DNA from: JANOZM01 sp031429355
Lineage (GTDB): Bacteria > Pseudomonadota > Gammaproteobacteria > Burkholderiales > Burkholderiaceae_E
NCBI GenBank assembly: GCA_031429355.1
Contig: JANOZM010000016.1
Span: 310,001 to 374,000 of the forward strand
Length of the DNA: 64,000 nucleotides
Direction: 5' to 3'
A program made the translations under genes and the position numbers. Positions 9,675 to 18,258 of the stretch are shown one piece after another. The notes below the pieces were generated by a model. It was given only the letters and a program-made list of their open reading frames with translations. It made no database searches and had not been told where the DNA came from. Position 1 is the first letter of the stretch. Every line of letters begins with the position of its first letter.

Positions 9675-12278
9675 TCAAGCACTTATCGCACCAAGTAAGT
9701 CCTCTTCAAAAGCTAATTGTTGTCGTTGATTGGCAAGGTTTGGGCCGTCAATTAAAAAGCTATCCTCCACGCGTTCGCCAAGAGTACTAATGCGTGCCAT
9801 ATGCAAGTTCACTTGATGTTTGGCAAGCACTTTTGCAATTGAAAACAGTAGGCCTGTGCGATCACTAGCAAATACCGATAATAAAAATCGCTGGCTGCGC
9901 TCGTCGGGACGTAAATCGACTCGAGGGGTGACTGGAAAATAACGGCTGCGCCGCGAAGCACGTCCACGAACCGGTTGTCCAAGCGGTGGCGCAAGATCGA
10001 TCAATTTCGCTAGATCGTGCTCAACCATTTGCAAGATGTCGCGGTAACTATCGGCAAAACGTGTCGAAGTAATAACAAAACTATCTAAGGCGTATTGATG
10101 CTTTGTGGTGTAAACGCGAGCATCAAGAACCGAAAAGTTCTGGCTGTCGAAATAACCGCAAATTCTGGCAAAAAGTTCGACCTGATCGGGTGAATAAACT
10201 ACTACTTGAAAGCCCTCGCCGTGCGGGCTTAGACGGCACCGGACAATCGCTTTTTTGGTGTTCACATGAGTATACAAAACCCGCGTTTGCCAAGCAATAT
10301 CTTGCGGGTCGTTACGCGAAAAATACGTGATTTCGGCTTGATCCCAAAACGGCTGATAACTGGTTTCTGAAATACCATACAGGGCCAACGTCGCGCGTGC
10401 TTCACGTTGATGGATATCCACCTGACCCTCAGAGCTTAACTCGTCACCGGCAAGAATGCGGCTCGTTTTACGGAACAACTCTTCTAGCAATTTGCCTTTC
10501 CAATTGTTCCAAACTTTTGGGCTAGTGCCACGAATGTCGGCTACGGTCAGTAAATACAAAGCGTTTAGGCAATACAAAGAACCCACTGTGTTTGCGAAGT
10601 TTTGTATTACATCGGGATCGCTTAAGTCTTGTTTTTGTGCAACCGACGACATCGTTAAATGATGTTCTACTAAAAACACCAAAACCCTTGCCTCTTCGGT
10701 GCTTAAGCCATGCTGTTTAGCAAATCGATTGGCATCGACACGACCTAATTTAGAATGGTCTCCGCCGCGACCCTTGGCAATATCGTGAAACAGTGCCGCT
10801 AGATACAACAGCCAAGGCTTATCAAAATGGCCCATTAACTCGCTGCAAAGTGGGTACTCGTGCGCATGCTCATCAATTGCAAAACGCCGTAAATTTCGCA
10901 CCACCATCAAAATATGTTGGTCGACGGTATAAACGTGAAACAAGTCATGCTGCATACGACCGACGATACGTCGAAAAGCAGGCAAGTAGCGCCCTAAAAT
11001 GGACCACTGATTCATGCGACGCAGTTCATGCGTAATGCCACGTGGTTGCTGCATAAACTCCATAAACAACGCACGGTTAGAAGGGGACGCGCGAAAGCTT
11101 GCATCGATTCGCGAGCGTGCCCGCCACATAGCACGCAAGGTGCGTACCGTCATGTCTTGCAAACTGGGGTTTTGGCACATACGAATAAAAGCGCGCAAAA
11201 TTGCCGAGGGGTCTTTTTCAAACAATTCGTTGTCGTTAATGTCGAGCAAACCTCGGCGCACATTAAACTCGGCGTCGAGCGGTTCGGCGTTTAAAACGAC
11301 TAGTGCAGTTTGGGCTAAATTGTTGGTGCTAGCCGTTGCCGGAAAAAGCGACTCTTCGATGGTTTGCATTAGCAAGGTATTGGCTTGCGTAATTTGTTTG
11401 GCCGTGCGGTAGTAGCGTTGCATGTAAAGTTCGCTCGCACGTCGATCGCTTTCGACTTTAAAACCAAACTTTCGGGCTAAAGGGGCTTGCAAATCAAAAA
11501 CCACGCGATCTTCACGACGTTTTGCTAGTACATGCAAGCGCGCCCTAGAAACCTTCATGAAGTAATCGAGGCTGTGCAACACTTTTGCTTCGCGAGCGGT
11601 AAGCCAACCTAATTTGGTTAAATCACTCCAGCTGCGCCCTAGACCAGCTGCGCGCATAACCCACAAAACCGTCTGCAAGTCGCGCAAACCGCCGGGGCTT
11701 TCTTTTAAATTAGGCTCTAAACTATATGGCGTGTCTTCAAACTTTGCATGACGCTGGCTCATCTCCAAACGTTTTGCTTGAAAAAACTGTTGTGGATCAC
11801 GCGCCTCTTGTAATCGCTCATTAAGGTGGTTAAAAGCTGCACGACTGCCTGCCAGCCAACGCGCCTCTAGCAAACTAGTCTGCACCGTTACATCATTGGC
11901 TGCTTCTTCGATGCACTCATCTAAATTACGCACCGCATGGCCAATTTCTAAGCCAACATCCCAGCAATAACTAACTAACTGAGTGACCTGAACTTGCACC
12001 TGCGCTAACTGTTCGGGATTAGCTGAAACCAGAATTAGAATATCAATGTCGGAGCTAGGAAATAACTCGTTGCGGCCGTAGCCGCCAACTGCAACTAACG
12101 CGCAACCATTGGGCCATACATTCTCTGACCACATTTCGCGAAGTGCGGTGTCAGCGTTTTTGGTTAATCCTCGAATGAACGGCTGCAAGCGACCGCCGTC
12201 ATTAAAGCTATCAATTAAAGTCTGGCGAGTTGCTTTGTATTTCGAGCGAAGGGCCGCAATATCCATACCTTCGCTCAT
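9675..12278 (-). CDS. glnD: [Protein-PII] uridylyltransferase GlnD
   Basis: Bifunctional nitrogen sensor that uridylylates PII when glutamine is low and removes UMP when it is high. The 867-residue product has the nucleotidyltransferase motif GGYGRNELFPSSDIDILIL near residue 65, an HD hydrolase domain with LFHDIAKGRGGDHS near residue 495, and two C-terminal ACT domains (from about 690 and 795) that bind glutamine. It begins 11 bases after the map stop on the same strand, so map-glnD is probably one transcript, an arrangement also seen in many proteobacteria. Convergent with def. Confidence 0.97.
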   Translation of the reverse strand: MSEGMDIAALRSKYKATRQTLIDSFNDGGRLQPFIRGLTKNADTALREMWSENVWPNGCALVAVGGYGRNELFPSSDIDILILVSANPEQLAQVQVQVTQLVSYCWDVGLEIGHAVRNLDECIEEAANDVTVQTSLLEARWLAGSRAAFNHLNERLQEARDPQQFFQAKRLEMSQRHAKFEDTPYSLEPNLKESPGGLRDLQTVLWVMRAAGLGRSWSDLTKLGWLTAREAKVLHSLDYFMKVSRARLHVLAKRREDRVVFDLQAPLARKFGFKVESDRRASELYMQRYYRTAKQITQANTLLMQTIEESLFPATASTNNLAQTALVVLNAEPLDAEFNVRRGLLDINDNELFEKDPSAILRAFIRMCQNPSLQDMTVRTLRAMWRARSRIDASFRASPSNRALFMEFMQQPRGITHELRRMNQWSILGRYLPAFRRIVGRMQHDLFHVYTVDQHILMVVRNLRRFAIDEHAHEYPLCSELMGHFDKPWLLYLAALFHDIAKGRGGDHSKLGRVDANRFAKQHGLSTEEARVLVFLVEHHLTMSSVAQKQDLSDPDVIQNFANTVGSLYCLNALYLLTVADIRGTSPKVWNNWKGKLLEELFRKTSRILAGDELSSEGQVDIHQREARATLALYGISETSYQPFWDQAEITYFSRNDPQDIAWQTRVLYTHVNTKKAIVRCRLSPHGEGFQVVVYSPDQVELFARICGYFDSQNFSVLDARVYTTKHQYALDSFVITSTRFADSYRDILQMVEHDLAKLIDLAPPLGQPVRGRASRRSRYFPVTPRVDLRPDERSQRFLLSVFASDRTGLLFSIAKVLAKHQVNLHMARISTLGERVEDSFLIDGPNLANQRQQLAFEEDLLGAISA

Positions 12279-12289
12279 CAGCTAATTAG

Positions 12290-13099
12290 CTAAGCTGCTT
12301 GAGCTAGCAGGGCAGGCTTTGCTGGGGTTCCGGCAGAAGTTGTCATAATTTCATAGCCTGTTGGTGTTACCAAGACCGTGTGTTCCCACTGGGCCGACAA
12401 GCTGTGATCGCGGGTAACGATAGTCCAACCATCGGGCAATTCGCGAATATCGCGGCGGCCAGCATTAATCATTGGTTCGACTGTAAACACCATACCAGCT
12501 TGCAACGTCATACCAGACGCAGGCTTGCCGTAGTGCAAAACTTGGGGCTCTTCATGAAATTTTTGACCAATACCGTGACCGCAAAATTCGCGGACTACCG
12601 AATAACCAAATTTTTCGGCATGCTTTTGGATGGCGGCACCAATGTCGCCCAAAGTTGCGCCGGGTTTAACTTGATCGATCCCTAGCCACATACATTCGTA
12701 AGTTACTTCACAAAGGCGGCGGGCAGCAACAGAGGCTTCTCCGACAAAGAACATGCGACTTGTGTCACCGAAGTAACCCTCTTTGATCGTCGTTACGTCG
12801 ATATTGACGACATCGCCGCTTTTCAAAATTTTGTCGCCCGGGATGCCGTGGCATACTTGATGGTTGACTGATGTGCAGATTGACGCAGGGTAGGGCGTGT
12901 AACCCGGCGGGCAATAATTCAGCGTGGCCGGAATTGTGCCTTGTACATTAACCATAAAGTCATGGCAAAGTTTGTTTAGCTCGCCAGTTGTCACCCCGGG
13001 CTTTACGAACGGAGTGATGTAGTCCAAAACTTCACTGGCGAGGCGACCAGCTATCCGCATTGCGGCAATATCAGCCTCAGTTTTAAAGGTTACGCCCAT
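12290..13099 (-). CDS. map: Methionine aminopeptidase type I
   Basis: Removes the initiator Met from nascent proteins. The metal ligands are all visible: two Asp in VNIDVT and YFGDTSRMF, the His in CGHGIGQKFHEEP, and Glu residues in FTVEPMI and QWEHTVLVT. I take the ATG at 13099 (MGVTFKTEAD, 269 residues) over the in-frame TTG two codons upstream. It is divergent from rpsB, the classic bacterial arrangement, and a TATAAT-like box lies on this strand about 28 bases upstream. Confidence 0.97.
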   Translation of the reverse strand: MGVTFKTEADIAAMRIAGRLASEVLDYITPFVKPGVTTGELNKLCHDFMVNVQGTIPATLNYCPPGYTPYPASICTSVNHQVCHGIPGDKILKSGDVVNIDVTTIKEGYFGDTSRMFFVGEASVAARRLCEVTYECMWLGIDQVKPGATLGDIGAAIQKHAEKFGYSVVREFCGHGIGQKFHEEPQVLHYGKPASGMTLQAGMVFTVEPMINAGRRDIRELPDGWTIVTRDHSLSAQWEHTVLVTPTGYEIMTTSAGTPAKPALLAQAA

Positions 13100-13126
13100 T
13101 GTCAAAGCTCATAAAAACGAAGTAGA

Positions 13127-13132
13127 ATTATA
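13127..13132 (-). promoter_or_regulatory. Probable -10 box of map-glnD
   Basis: On the minus strand these bases read TATAAT, an exact sigma-70 -10 hexamer, with a weak TTACCC at 18-base spacing upstream. A start about 7 bases downstream would leave a leader of some 20 bases before map. No matching strong box was found for rpsB. Confidence 0.5.
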
Positions 13133-13301
13133 GGCTTACCTGAAATCTTTGGGTAAGTACTTTATGCAACTTTTTTTAAATACTCGCGGTTTGAACCAAG
13201 GGTGTCGCAGCTTAGGTCTAAATTTCGGACAAACTAGTCCTTTCTTTAAACCCAACTGCGATACATCGAATCGCGACAGACCCAACCCTTAGGAGTTTTA
13301 T

Positions 13302-14051
13302 ATGTCTGTAAGCATGCGTGCAATGCTAGAAGCTGGCGTCCATTTCGGTCATCAAACCCGATTTTGGAGCCCAAAGATGGCCCCTTATATTTTCGGCCAT
13401 CGCAACAAAATCCACATTATCAACCTTGAAAAAACCGTCGTTGCATTCGACGATGCTTCAAAGTTTATACGTCAATTGTCAGCAAATCGCGGCAACGTAA
13501 TGTTCGTTGGTACCAAGCGTCAAGCGCGCGAAATTATTGCTGAAGAAGCAGCGCGCGCCGGCATGCCTTTCGTTGATCAACGTTGGTTAGGCGGCATGCT
13601 CACCAATTTCAAAACAGTAAAAACATCGATCAAGCGCTTAAAAGACATGGAAGCCATCATGGCTGACAACGGCCAAGAACGCATGCCGAAAAAAGAAGCT
13701 TTGTTATTCGCTCGCGAATTCCAAAAACTAAGCAAAGCCATTGGCGGCATTAAAGACATGGGCGGCTTGCCTGATTGCTTGTTTGTTATCGACGTGGGTT
13801 ACCACAAAATTGCTATCACCGAAGCTAAAAAGCTCGGTATTCCAATCGTCGGTATCGTTGATACCAACCATTCCCCAGAGGGTATTGACTACATCATCCC
13901 TGGTAACGATGACTCTGGTAAAGCGGTTCGTTTGTACGCCCGTGGCATTGCCGATGCAATTTTAGAAGGTCGTGCAAACGCCTTGGTAGAAGTTGCTAAA
14001 AACGCTTCAGACGACGAATTCGTAGAAGTTAAAGAAGAGACACAAGCGTAG
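13302..14051 (+). CDS. rpsB: 30S ribosomal protein S2
   Basis: Small-subunit ribosomal protein S2. The 249-residue product starts MSVSMRAMLEAGVHFGHQTRFWSPKM, the universal S2 beginning in slightly diverged form, and carries GTKRQAREII, QRWLGGMLTNFKT and GIVDTNHSPEGIDYIIPGNDDS. A good AGGAG Shine-Dalgarno lies seven bases before the ATG. It heads the rpsB-tsf-pyrH-frr block; the roughly 200-base leader could carry autoregulation by S2, which is known in other bacteria but not demonstrable here. Confidence 0.99.
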   Translation: MSVSMRAMLEAGVHFGHQTRFWSPKMAPYIFGHRNKIHIINLEKTVVAFDDASKFIRQLSANRGNVMFVGTKRQAREIIAEEAARAGMPFVDQRWLGGMLTNFKTVKTSIKRLKDMEAIMADNGQERMPKKEALLFAREFQKLSKAIGGIKDMGGLPDCLFVIDVGYHKIAITEAKKLGIPIVGIVDTNHSPEGIDYIIPGNDDSGKAVRLYARGIADAILEGRANALVEVAKNASDDEFVEVKEETQA

Positions 14052-14067
14052 TTAATTAATGCAGTTT

Positions 14068-14099
14068 GAAGAATTTGTTTCATTAGGAACAAATTCTTC
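14068..14099 (+). terminator. Hairpin between rpsB and tsf
   Basis: A perfect 12-bp stem (14068-14079 with 14088-14099) closes an 8-base loop and is followed by a T-rich stretch. The stem is AT-rich, so it looks like a weak intrinsic terminator or attenuator that would set the ratio of S2 to EF-Ts, as rpsB-tsf internal terminators do in other bacteria. Confidence 0.6.
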
Positions 14100-14246
14100 T
14101 GTTTAATTTTAGTTTGCAAAGTAACTGGTTTGCAACGCTTCGCGATCTAAAGTCGTGTATTTAATTTGTTTCACTAAAGTCTCACCGGCTGCACATGGTG
14201 TCGTCATGTATAGAGGCGAAACTTGCAAAACTAACGGAGAATGAAA

Positions 14247-15134
14247 ATGGCGGAAATCACCGCAAGCATGGTTAAAGAGCTACGTGAGAAAACCGATGCT
14301 CCCATGATGGAATGTAAAAAAGCGCTAACCGAGGCTGCTGGCGATATGGCCAAAGCTGAAGAAATTTTGCGCGTTAAATTAGGCAGCAAAGCTAGCAAGG
14401 CTTCGTCCCGCGTGACCGCCGAAGGTATTGTTGGTTTGTTTATCTCCGATGACGGCAAGCTTGGTTCTATCGTCGAAGTTAACTGCGAAACTGACTTCGT
14501 TGCAAAGAACGACGACTTTTTAGCGTTTACAGCAAACGTTGCAAAGTTGATTGCCGACAAAAACCCAGCCGATGTAGCTGCAATTAGCGCATTAGCAATA
14601 GACGGTGGCACGGTTGAAAGCGTTCGTACAGCCTTAATCGGTAAAATCGGCGAGAACTTGTCGATACGCCGTTTTTCACGTTACGAAGCCAAAGGTAAAT
14701 TGCTTTCGTACCTGCACGGCGGCTCTAAAGTCGGAACAATGCTTGATTTAGTTGGTGGCGATGAAGCTTTGGGTAAAGACTTGGCAATGCACATTGCTGC
14801 GAGCAAACCTGTTTCGTTAACCAAAGATGAAGTACCTGCCGACAAGATCGAAACTGAGCGCTCAGTAGCACGCGCTAAGGCTGCCGAATCGGGTAAGCCA
14901 CCAGAAATCGTTGAGAAAATGGTTGAAGGCGCTGTTGCAAAGTACCTAAAAGAAGTTACCTTGCTTGGCCAGCCTTTTGTTAAAGACGACAAAGTGTTGG
15001 TGGAGCAGTTGCTAAAGCAGCGCAATGCACAAATTACCCGTTTTAGTTTGTACATTGTGGGCGAAGGCATTGAAAAGAAAACCAATGACTTTGCAGCCGA
15101 AGTAGCCGCGCAAGTGGCTGCAGCTAAAGGCTAG
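14247..15134 (+). CDS. tsf: Elongation factor Ts
   Basis: Guanine-nucleotide exchange factor for EF-Tu. The 295-residue product has the conserved N-terminus with LREKTDAPMMECKKAL, the core motif SIVEVNCETDFVAKN and a C-terminal dimerisation part. I choose ATG 14247 because the GGAGA Shine-Dalgarno (14236-14240) is then six bases away; it would directly abut the alternative ATG at 14241. It follows rpsB after 195 bases containing a hairpin. Confidence 0.98.
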   Translation: MAEITASMVKELREKTDAPMMECKKALTEAAGDMAKAEEILRVKLGSKASKASSRVTAEGIVGLFISDDGKLGSIVEVNCETDFVAKNDDFLAFTANVAKLIADKNPADVAAISALAIDGGTVESVRTALIGKIGENLSIRRFSRYEAKGKLLSYLHGGSKVGTMLDLVGGDEALGKDLAMHIAASKPVSLTKDEVPADKIETERSVARAKAAESGKPPEIVEKMVEGAVAKYLKEVTLLGQPFVKDDKVLVEQLLKQRNAQITRFSLYIVGEGIEKKTNDFAAEVAAQVAAAKG

Positions 15135-15217
15135 TTAAGTTTCAAAGTCGACTTAAACCAAACGCTTAGGTCGAGTGAATAATCAGTGTGCAGTAAAAAT
15201 TTTAAAAGCTTAGTTTT

Positions 15218-15254
15218 CCGGCATTTTGTTCGGTTTCTTAGGATAAAATGCCGG
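15218..15254 (+). promoter_or_regulatory. Hairpin between tsf and pyrH
   Basis: CCGGCATTTT at 15218-15227 is exactly complementary to AAAATGCCGG at 15245-15254, with a 17-base loop. Only CAATTTG follows, so it is a poor terminator; it sits 26 bases before the pyrH ATG and could instead be an attenuator or operator that affects pyrH. Confidence 0.45.
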
Positions 15255-15279
15255 TCAATTTGAACCACCCGGAGAATCT

Positions 15280-15993
15280 ATGACGCAAGCCTATAAACGC
15301 GTACTGCTTAAGCTTTCGGGAGAAGCTTTAATGGGCGATGACGCCTATGGTATCAACCAAGCTGTAATTGGGCGTATCGTTTCTGAAATTGGCGAAGTTA
15401 GCCGTTTAGGAATTCAAATCGCTCTTGTAATTGGTGGCGGTAACATCTTTCGTGGAGTGGCTCTTGGCGCCGCGGGCATGGACCGCGCAACGGCCGATTA
15501 CATGGGAATGATGGCAACGGTCATGAATGCGTTGGCCTTACAAGACGCCTTTCAAAAAGCGGGCATTGAAGCCCGCGTTCAATCAGCTTTAAAGTTAGAG
15601 CAAGTGGTTGAACCGTATATTCGCCCTAAAGCATTACGTTATCTCGAAGAAGGCAAAATTGTCATTTTTGCAGCAGGAACTGGTAATCCCTTTTTCACAA
15701 CTGACACTGCAGCAGCACTGCGGGGTTCTGAAATTGGTGCGCAAATCGTATTAAAAGCAACTAAGGTTGATGGCATTTACACTGCCGATCCCAAAAAAGA
15801 CCCAACAGCAACACGTTACGAAAAACTAAGTTTCGACGAAGCAATATCGCGCAATTTGCAAGTGATGGACGCTACGGCGTTCGCGCTATGCCGCGAAAGC
15901 AAATTGCCGATTCGTGTGTTTTCGATTTTGAAAGAGGGCGCTTTAATGCGCGCTGTCCTAGGTGGCGAAGAAGGCACCTTGGTTCATATCTAA
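15280..15993 (+). CDS. pyrH: Uridylate kinase
   Basis: Phosphorylates UMP to UDP, the hexameric bacterial enzyme of the amino-acid-kinase fold. The 237-residue product has YKRVLLKLSGEAL at the start, the glycine loop VIGGGNIFRG, MDRATADYMGMMATVMNAL, and AAGTGNPFFTTDTAA for nucleotide binding. CGGAG lies at the expected distance before the ATG. It is followed after 20 bases by frr. Confidence 0.98.
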   Translation: MTQAYKRVLLKLSGEALMGDDAYGINQAVIGRIVSEIGEVSRLGIQIALVIGGGNIFRGVALGAAGMDRATADYMGMMATVMNALALQDAFQKAGIEARVQSALKLEQVVEPYIRPKALRYLEEGKIVIFAAGTGNPFFTTDTAAALRGSEIGAQIVLKATKVDGIYTADPKKDPTATRYEKLSFDEAISRNLQVMDATAFALCRESKLPIRVFSILKEGALMRAVLGGEEGTLVHI

Positions 15994-16013
15994 TTGAAAG
16001 AAGCAATATAGTC

Positions 16014-16574
16014 ATGGCTATCTCTGAAATGAAAACCCAAACGGATCAAAAAATGGCTCGAGCCATTGATTCGTTAAAAAACAGCCTCGGTAAAATTCGT
16101 ACCGGGCGTGCTCATGTCGGTTTGCTAGATCATGTGCAAGTCGATTACTACGGTTCGATGGTCCCCATTAGCCAAGTCGCTAACGTGACCTTGATTGACG
16201 CACGAACAATCGGTGTTTCTCCGTGGGAGAAAAAGCTCGGTCAAGCCATTGATAAAGCCATTCGTGAATCTGATTTGGGGCTGAACCCTTCGATGATGGG
16301 TGACTTGATTCGCGTTCCAATGCCCGCACTCTCCGAAGAGCGCCGCAAAGAGTTAATTAAGGTTGTAAAGACCGAAGGTGAGGGCGCAAAAGTAGCCGTC
16401 CGCAATTTACGGCGTGATGCGAACAACGGCTTTAAAGAGCTCGTGAAAAACAAGCTAGCTTCTGAAGATGAAGACCGTCGCGCGCAAGAGGATATCCAAA
16501 AGTTAACTGATCGTTTTATTGCAGATATTGATAAAATGTTGGTAACTAAAGAACAAGAGCTGTTGACCATTTAA
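16014..16574 (+). CDS. frr: Ribosome recycling factor
   Basis: Splits post-termination ribosomes together with EF-G. The 186-residue product has the two-domain RRF sequence: KMARAIDSLKNSLGKIRTGRAHVGLLD at the start, then PWEKKLGQAIDKAIRESDLGLNP, and RVPMPALSEERRKELIKVVK in the hinge-proximal region. The start is ATG 16014 after a GAAAGAAG ribosome-binding site; the frame is open further upstream only because it runs through pyrH in another frame. Confidence 0.98.
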   Translation: MAISEMKTQTDQKMARAIDSLKNSLGKIRTGRAHVGLLDHVQVDYYGSMVPISQVANVTLIDARTIGVSPWEKKLGQAIDKAIRESDLGLNPSMMGDLIRVPMPALSEERRKELIKVVKTEGEGAKVAVRNLRRDANNGFKELVKNKLASEDEDRRAQEDIQKLTDRFIADIDKMLVTKEQELLTI

Positions 16575-16585
16575 TCCGAGAACCC

Positions 16586-17374
16586 GTGTTCAAAAGCTCC
16601 CCATCCGAAGGAACCGATTCGCACCACGGCGCTGCTAACACAGCCTCGAAAGTTCCTGAACATATTGCAATCGTGATGGATGGCAATGGGCGCTGGGCAA
16701 CCCAACGTTTTTTACCGCGTGTTGCAGGGCATAAAAAAGGCGTTGATGCGGTCCGTGAAACCGTCAAAAACTGCGCTAGGCGCGGCGTCAAATACTTAAC
16801 TTTGTTTGCCTTTAGCTCCGAGAATTGGCGTCGTCCTATAGATGAAGTGAATATCTTGATGGGCTTGTTTGCAATGGCTTTAGAAAAAGAAGCCAACGAG
16901 TTAGCTAAGAACAACGTCCGTTTGCGCGTTGTTGGCGACTTGACCGCATTTCAACCTAAGTTGCGCGAGTTAATTTCAAAAGCCGAACTAATTACCCAGA
17001 ATTCAACGGGTTTAGTGCTGACAGTTGCAGCAAATTACGGCGGTCGCTGGGACATAGTGCAGGCGACTCAAAAACTAGTTTCGGAACATCCCGAGTTTGC
17101 ACAAAATCCATTAAAGATTACCGAAGCTGATTTAGCTGCTAAACTAGTAATGGCCTATGCACCCGAGCCCGATTTATTTATCCGAACCGGCGGCGAACAC
17201 CGCGTTAGCAACTTTTTGCTTTGGCAGTTAGCCTACACCGAGTACTACTTTACCGACGTATTTTGGCCCGATTTTGACGCGCAAGCGTTTGATGATGCGA
17301 TTCGCGCGTACAGTGGTCGCGAGCGACGCTTCGGGCAAACTAGTCAACAACTCCTTGTTGCCACTCAGGCCTAA
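16586..17374 (+). CDS. uppS: Undecaprenyl diphosphate synthase
   Basis: Cis-prenyltransferase that makes the C55 lipid carrier for peptidoglycan and O-antigen. The 262-residue product has the catalytic Asp32 in IVMDGNGRWA, GHKKGVDAVR, FAFSSENWRRP and the C-terminal RTGGEHRVSNFLLWQLAYTE. It starts with GTG 11 bases after frr; the first 22 residues are a variable extension. The neighbouring dxr and cdsA make this an isoprenoid/phospholipid unit. Confidence 0.97.
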   Translation: MFKSSPSEGTDSHHGAANTASKVPEHIAIVMDGNGRWATQRFLPRVAGHKKGVDAVRETVKNCARRGVKYLTLFAFSSENWRRPIDEVNILMGLFAMALEKEANELAKNNVRLRVVGDLTAFQPKLRELISKAELITQNSTGLVLTVAANYGGRWDIVQATQKLVSEHPEFAQNPLKITEADLAAKLVMAYAPEPDLFIRTGGEHRVSNFLLWQLAYTEYYFTDVFWPDFDAQAFDDAIRAYSGRERRFGQTSQQLLVATQA

Positions 17375-17394
17375 AATACAATGAGTAACAGCTG

Positions 17395-18258
17395 ATGCTG
17401 ATTACCAGAATTTTTACCGCACTTGCCTTATTGGCAGTCGTTATCCCAGCACTGTTTATTGCCCCTTTGTGGGTTTGGCAATTGGTTGTTTTGGTTTTTT
17501 TAGCCCTTGCTGGTTTCGAGTGGGGGCGAATGATCGGTACTAGCAAAAGTGGTTGGCTTTTAGCAGCTACACTCTTTATTGCAGGGTTGATCTTTACGAT
17601 CAACCCACCTAGTTTTGCCCCTACACTAAACCTTATTGCGGCAAGCTTAGTCGTCCTTGCAAGCCTCTTCTGGCTTTTAGTCATTCCATTTGCGTTGCGA
17701 CCAAGTTTTAGTGCTAAAACTGGCGGACTGTTATTGGCGTTTTTGCTGTTGTTAGCAACTTGGCTTGCGGTCACTCAATTGCGTGTGCAAGGCGCTTGGT
17801 ACGTCCTGTCTTGCTTGTTAATTGTGTGGATTGCCGACACCTTTGCGTACTTTTCTGGGCGCACTTTTGGCAAGAAAAAATTAGCCCCAAGCATTAGCCC
17901 AGGCAAAACTTGGGCAGGTGTTTACGGCGGCATTGTTGGCGTAGCCCTTTATTTTTTTCTGTTTAGTAAATTCGATTTCGGCGGTGCGAGTTTTCCAAAA
18001 ACAGTGGGATTATTCGCAGGAACACTCGGCTCGATTGCAATCGCAATTGTAATCACCGCCTACAGTGTTATGGGCGATTTATTCGAATCAAAGTTAAAGC
18101 GCGAAGTTGGTGTTAAGGATAGCGGTAATACGTTGCCGGGTCATGGTGGTGTACTTGATCGCATTGATGCGGTAATTGTTGTGTTACCGATTTGCTGGGT
18201 CATTGATCGAATTGCTTCGGGTCGTCTGTCTGAAATGCTCAAATTGGCGGCCTTGTGA
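17395..18258 (+). CDS. cdsA: Phosphatidate cytidylyltransferase
   Basis: Integral membrane enzyme that makes CDP-diacylglycerol from phosphatidic acid and CTP. The 287-residue product has about eight hydrophobic segments and the C-terminal signature from SPGKTWAGVYGG through GDLFESKLKRE to DSGNTLPGHGGVLDRIDA. The stop overlaps the GTG of dxr by four bases (GTGA), indicating coupled translation. Confidence 0.96.
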   Translation: MLITRIFTALALLAVVIPALFIAPLWVWQLVVLVFLALAGFEWGRMIGTSKSGWLLAATLFIAGLIFTINPPSFAPTLNLIAASLVVLASLFWLLVIPFALRPSFSAKTGGLLLAFLLLLATWLAVTQLRVQGAWYVLSCLLIVWIADTFAYFSGRTFGKKKLAPSISPGKTWAGVYGGIVGVALYFFLFSKFDFGGASFPKTVGLFAGTLGSIAIAIVITAYSVMGDLFESKLKREVGVKDSGNTLPGHGGVLDRIDAVIVVLPICWVIDRIASGRLSEMLKLAAL

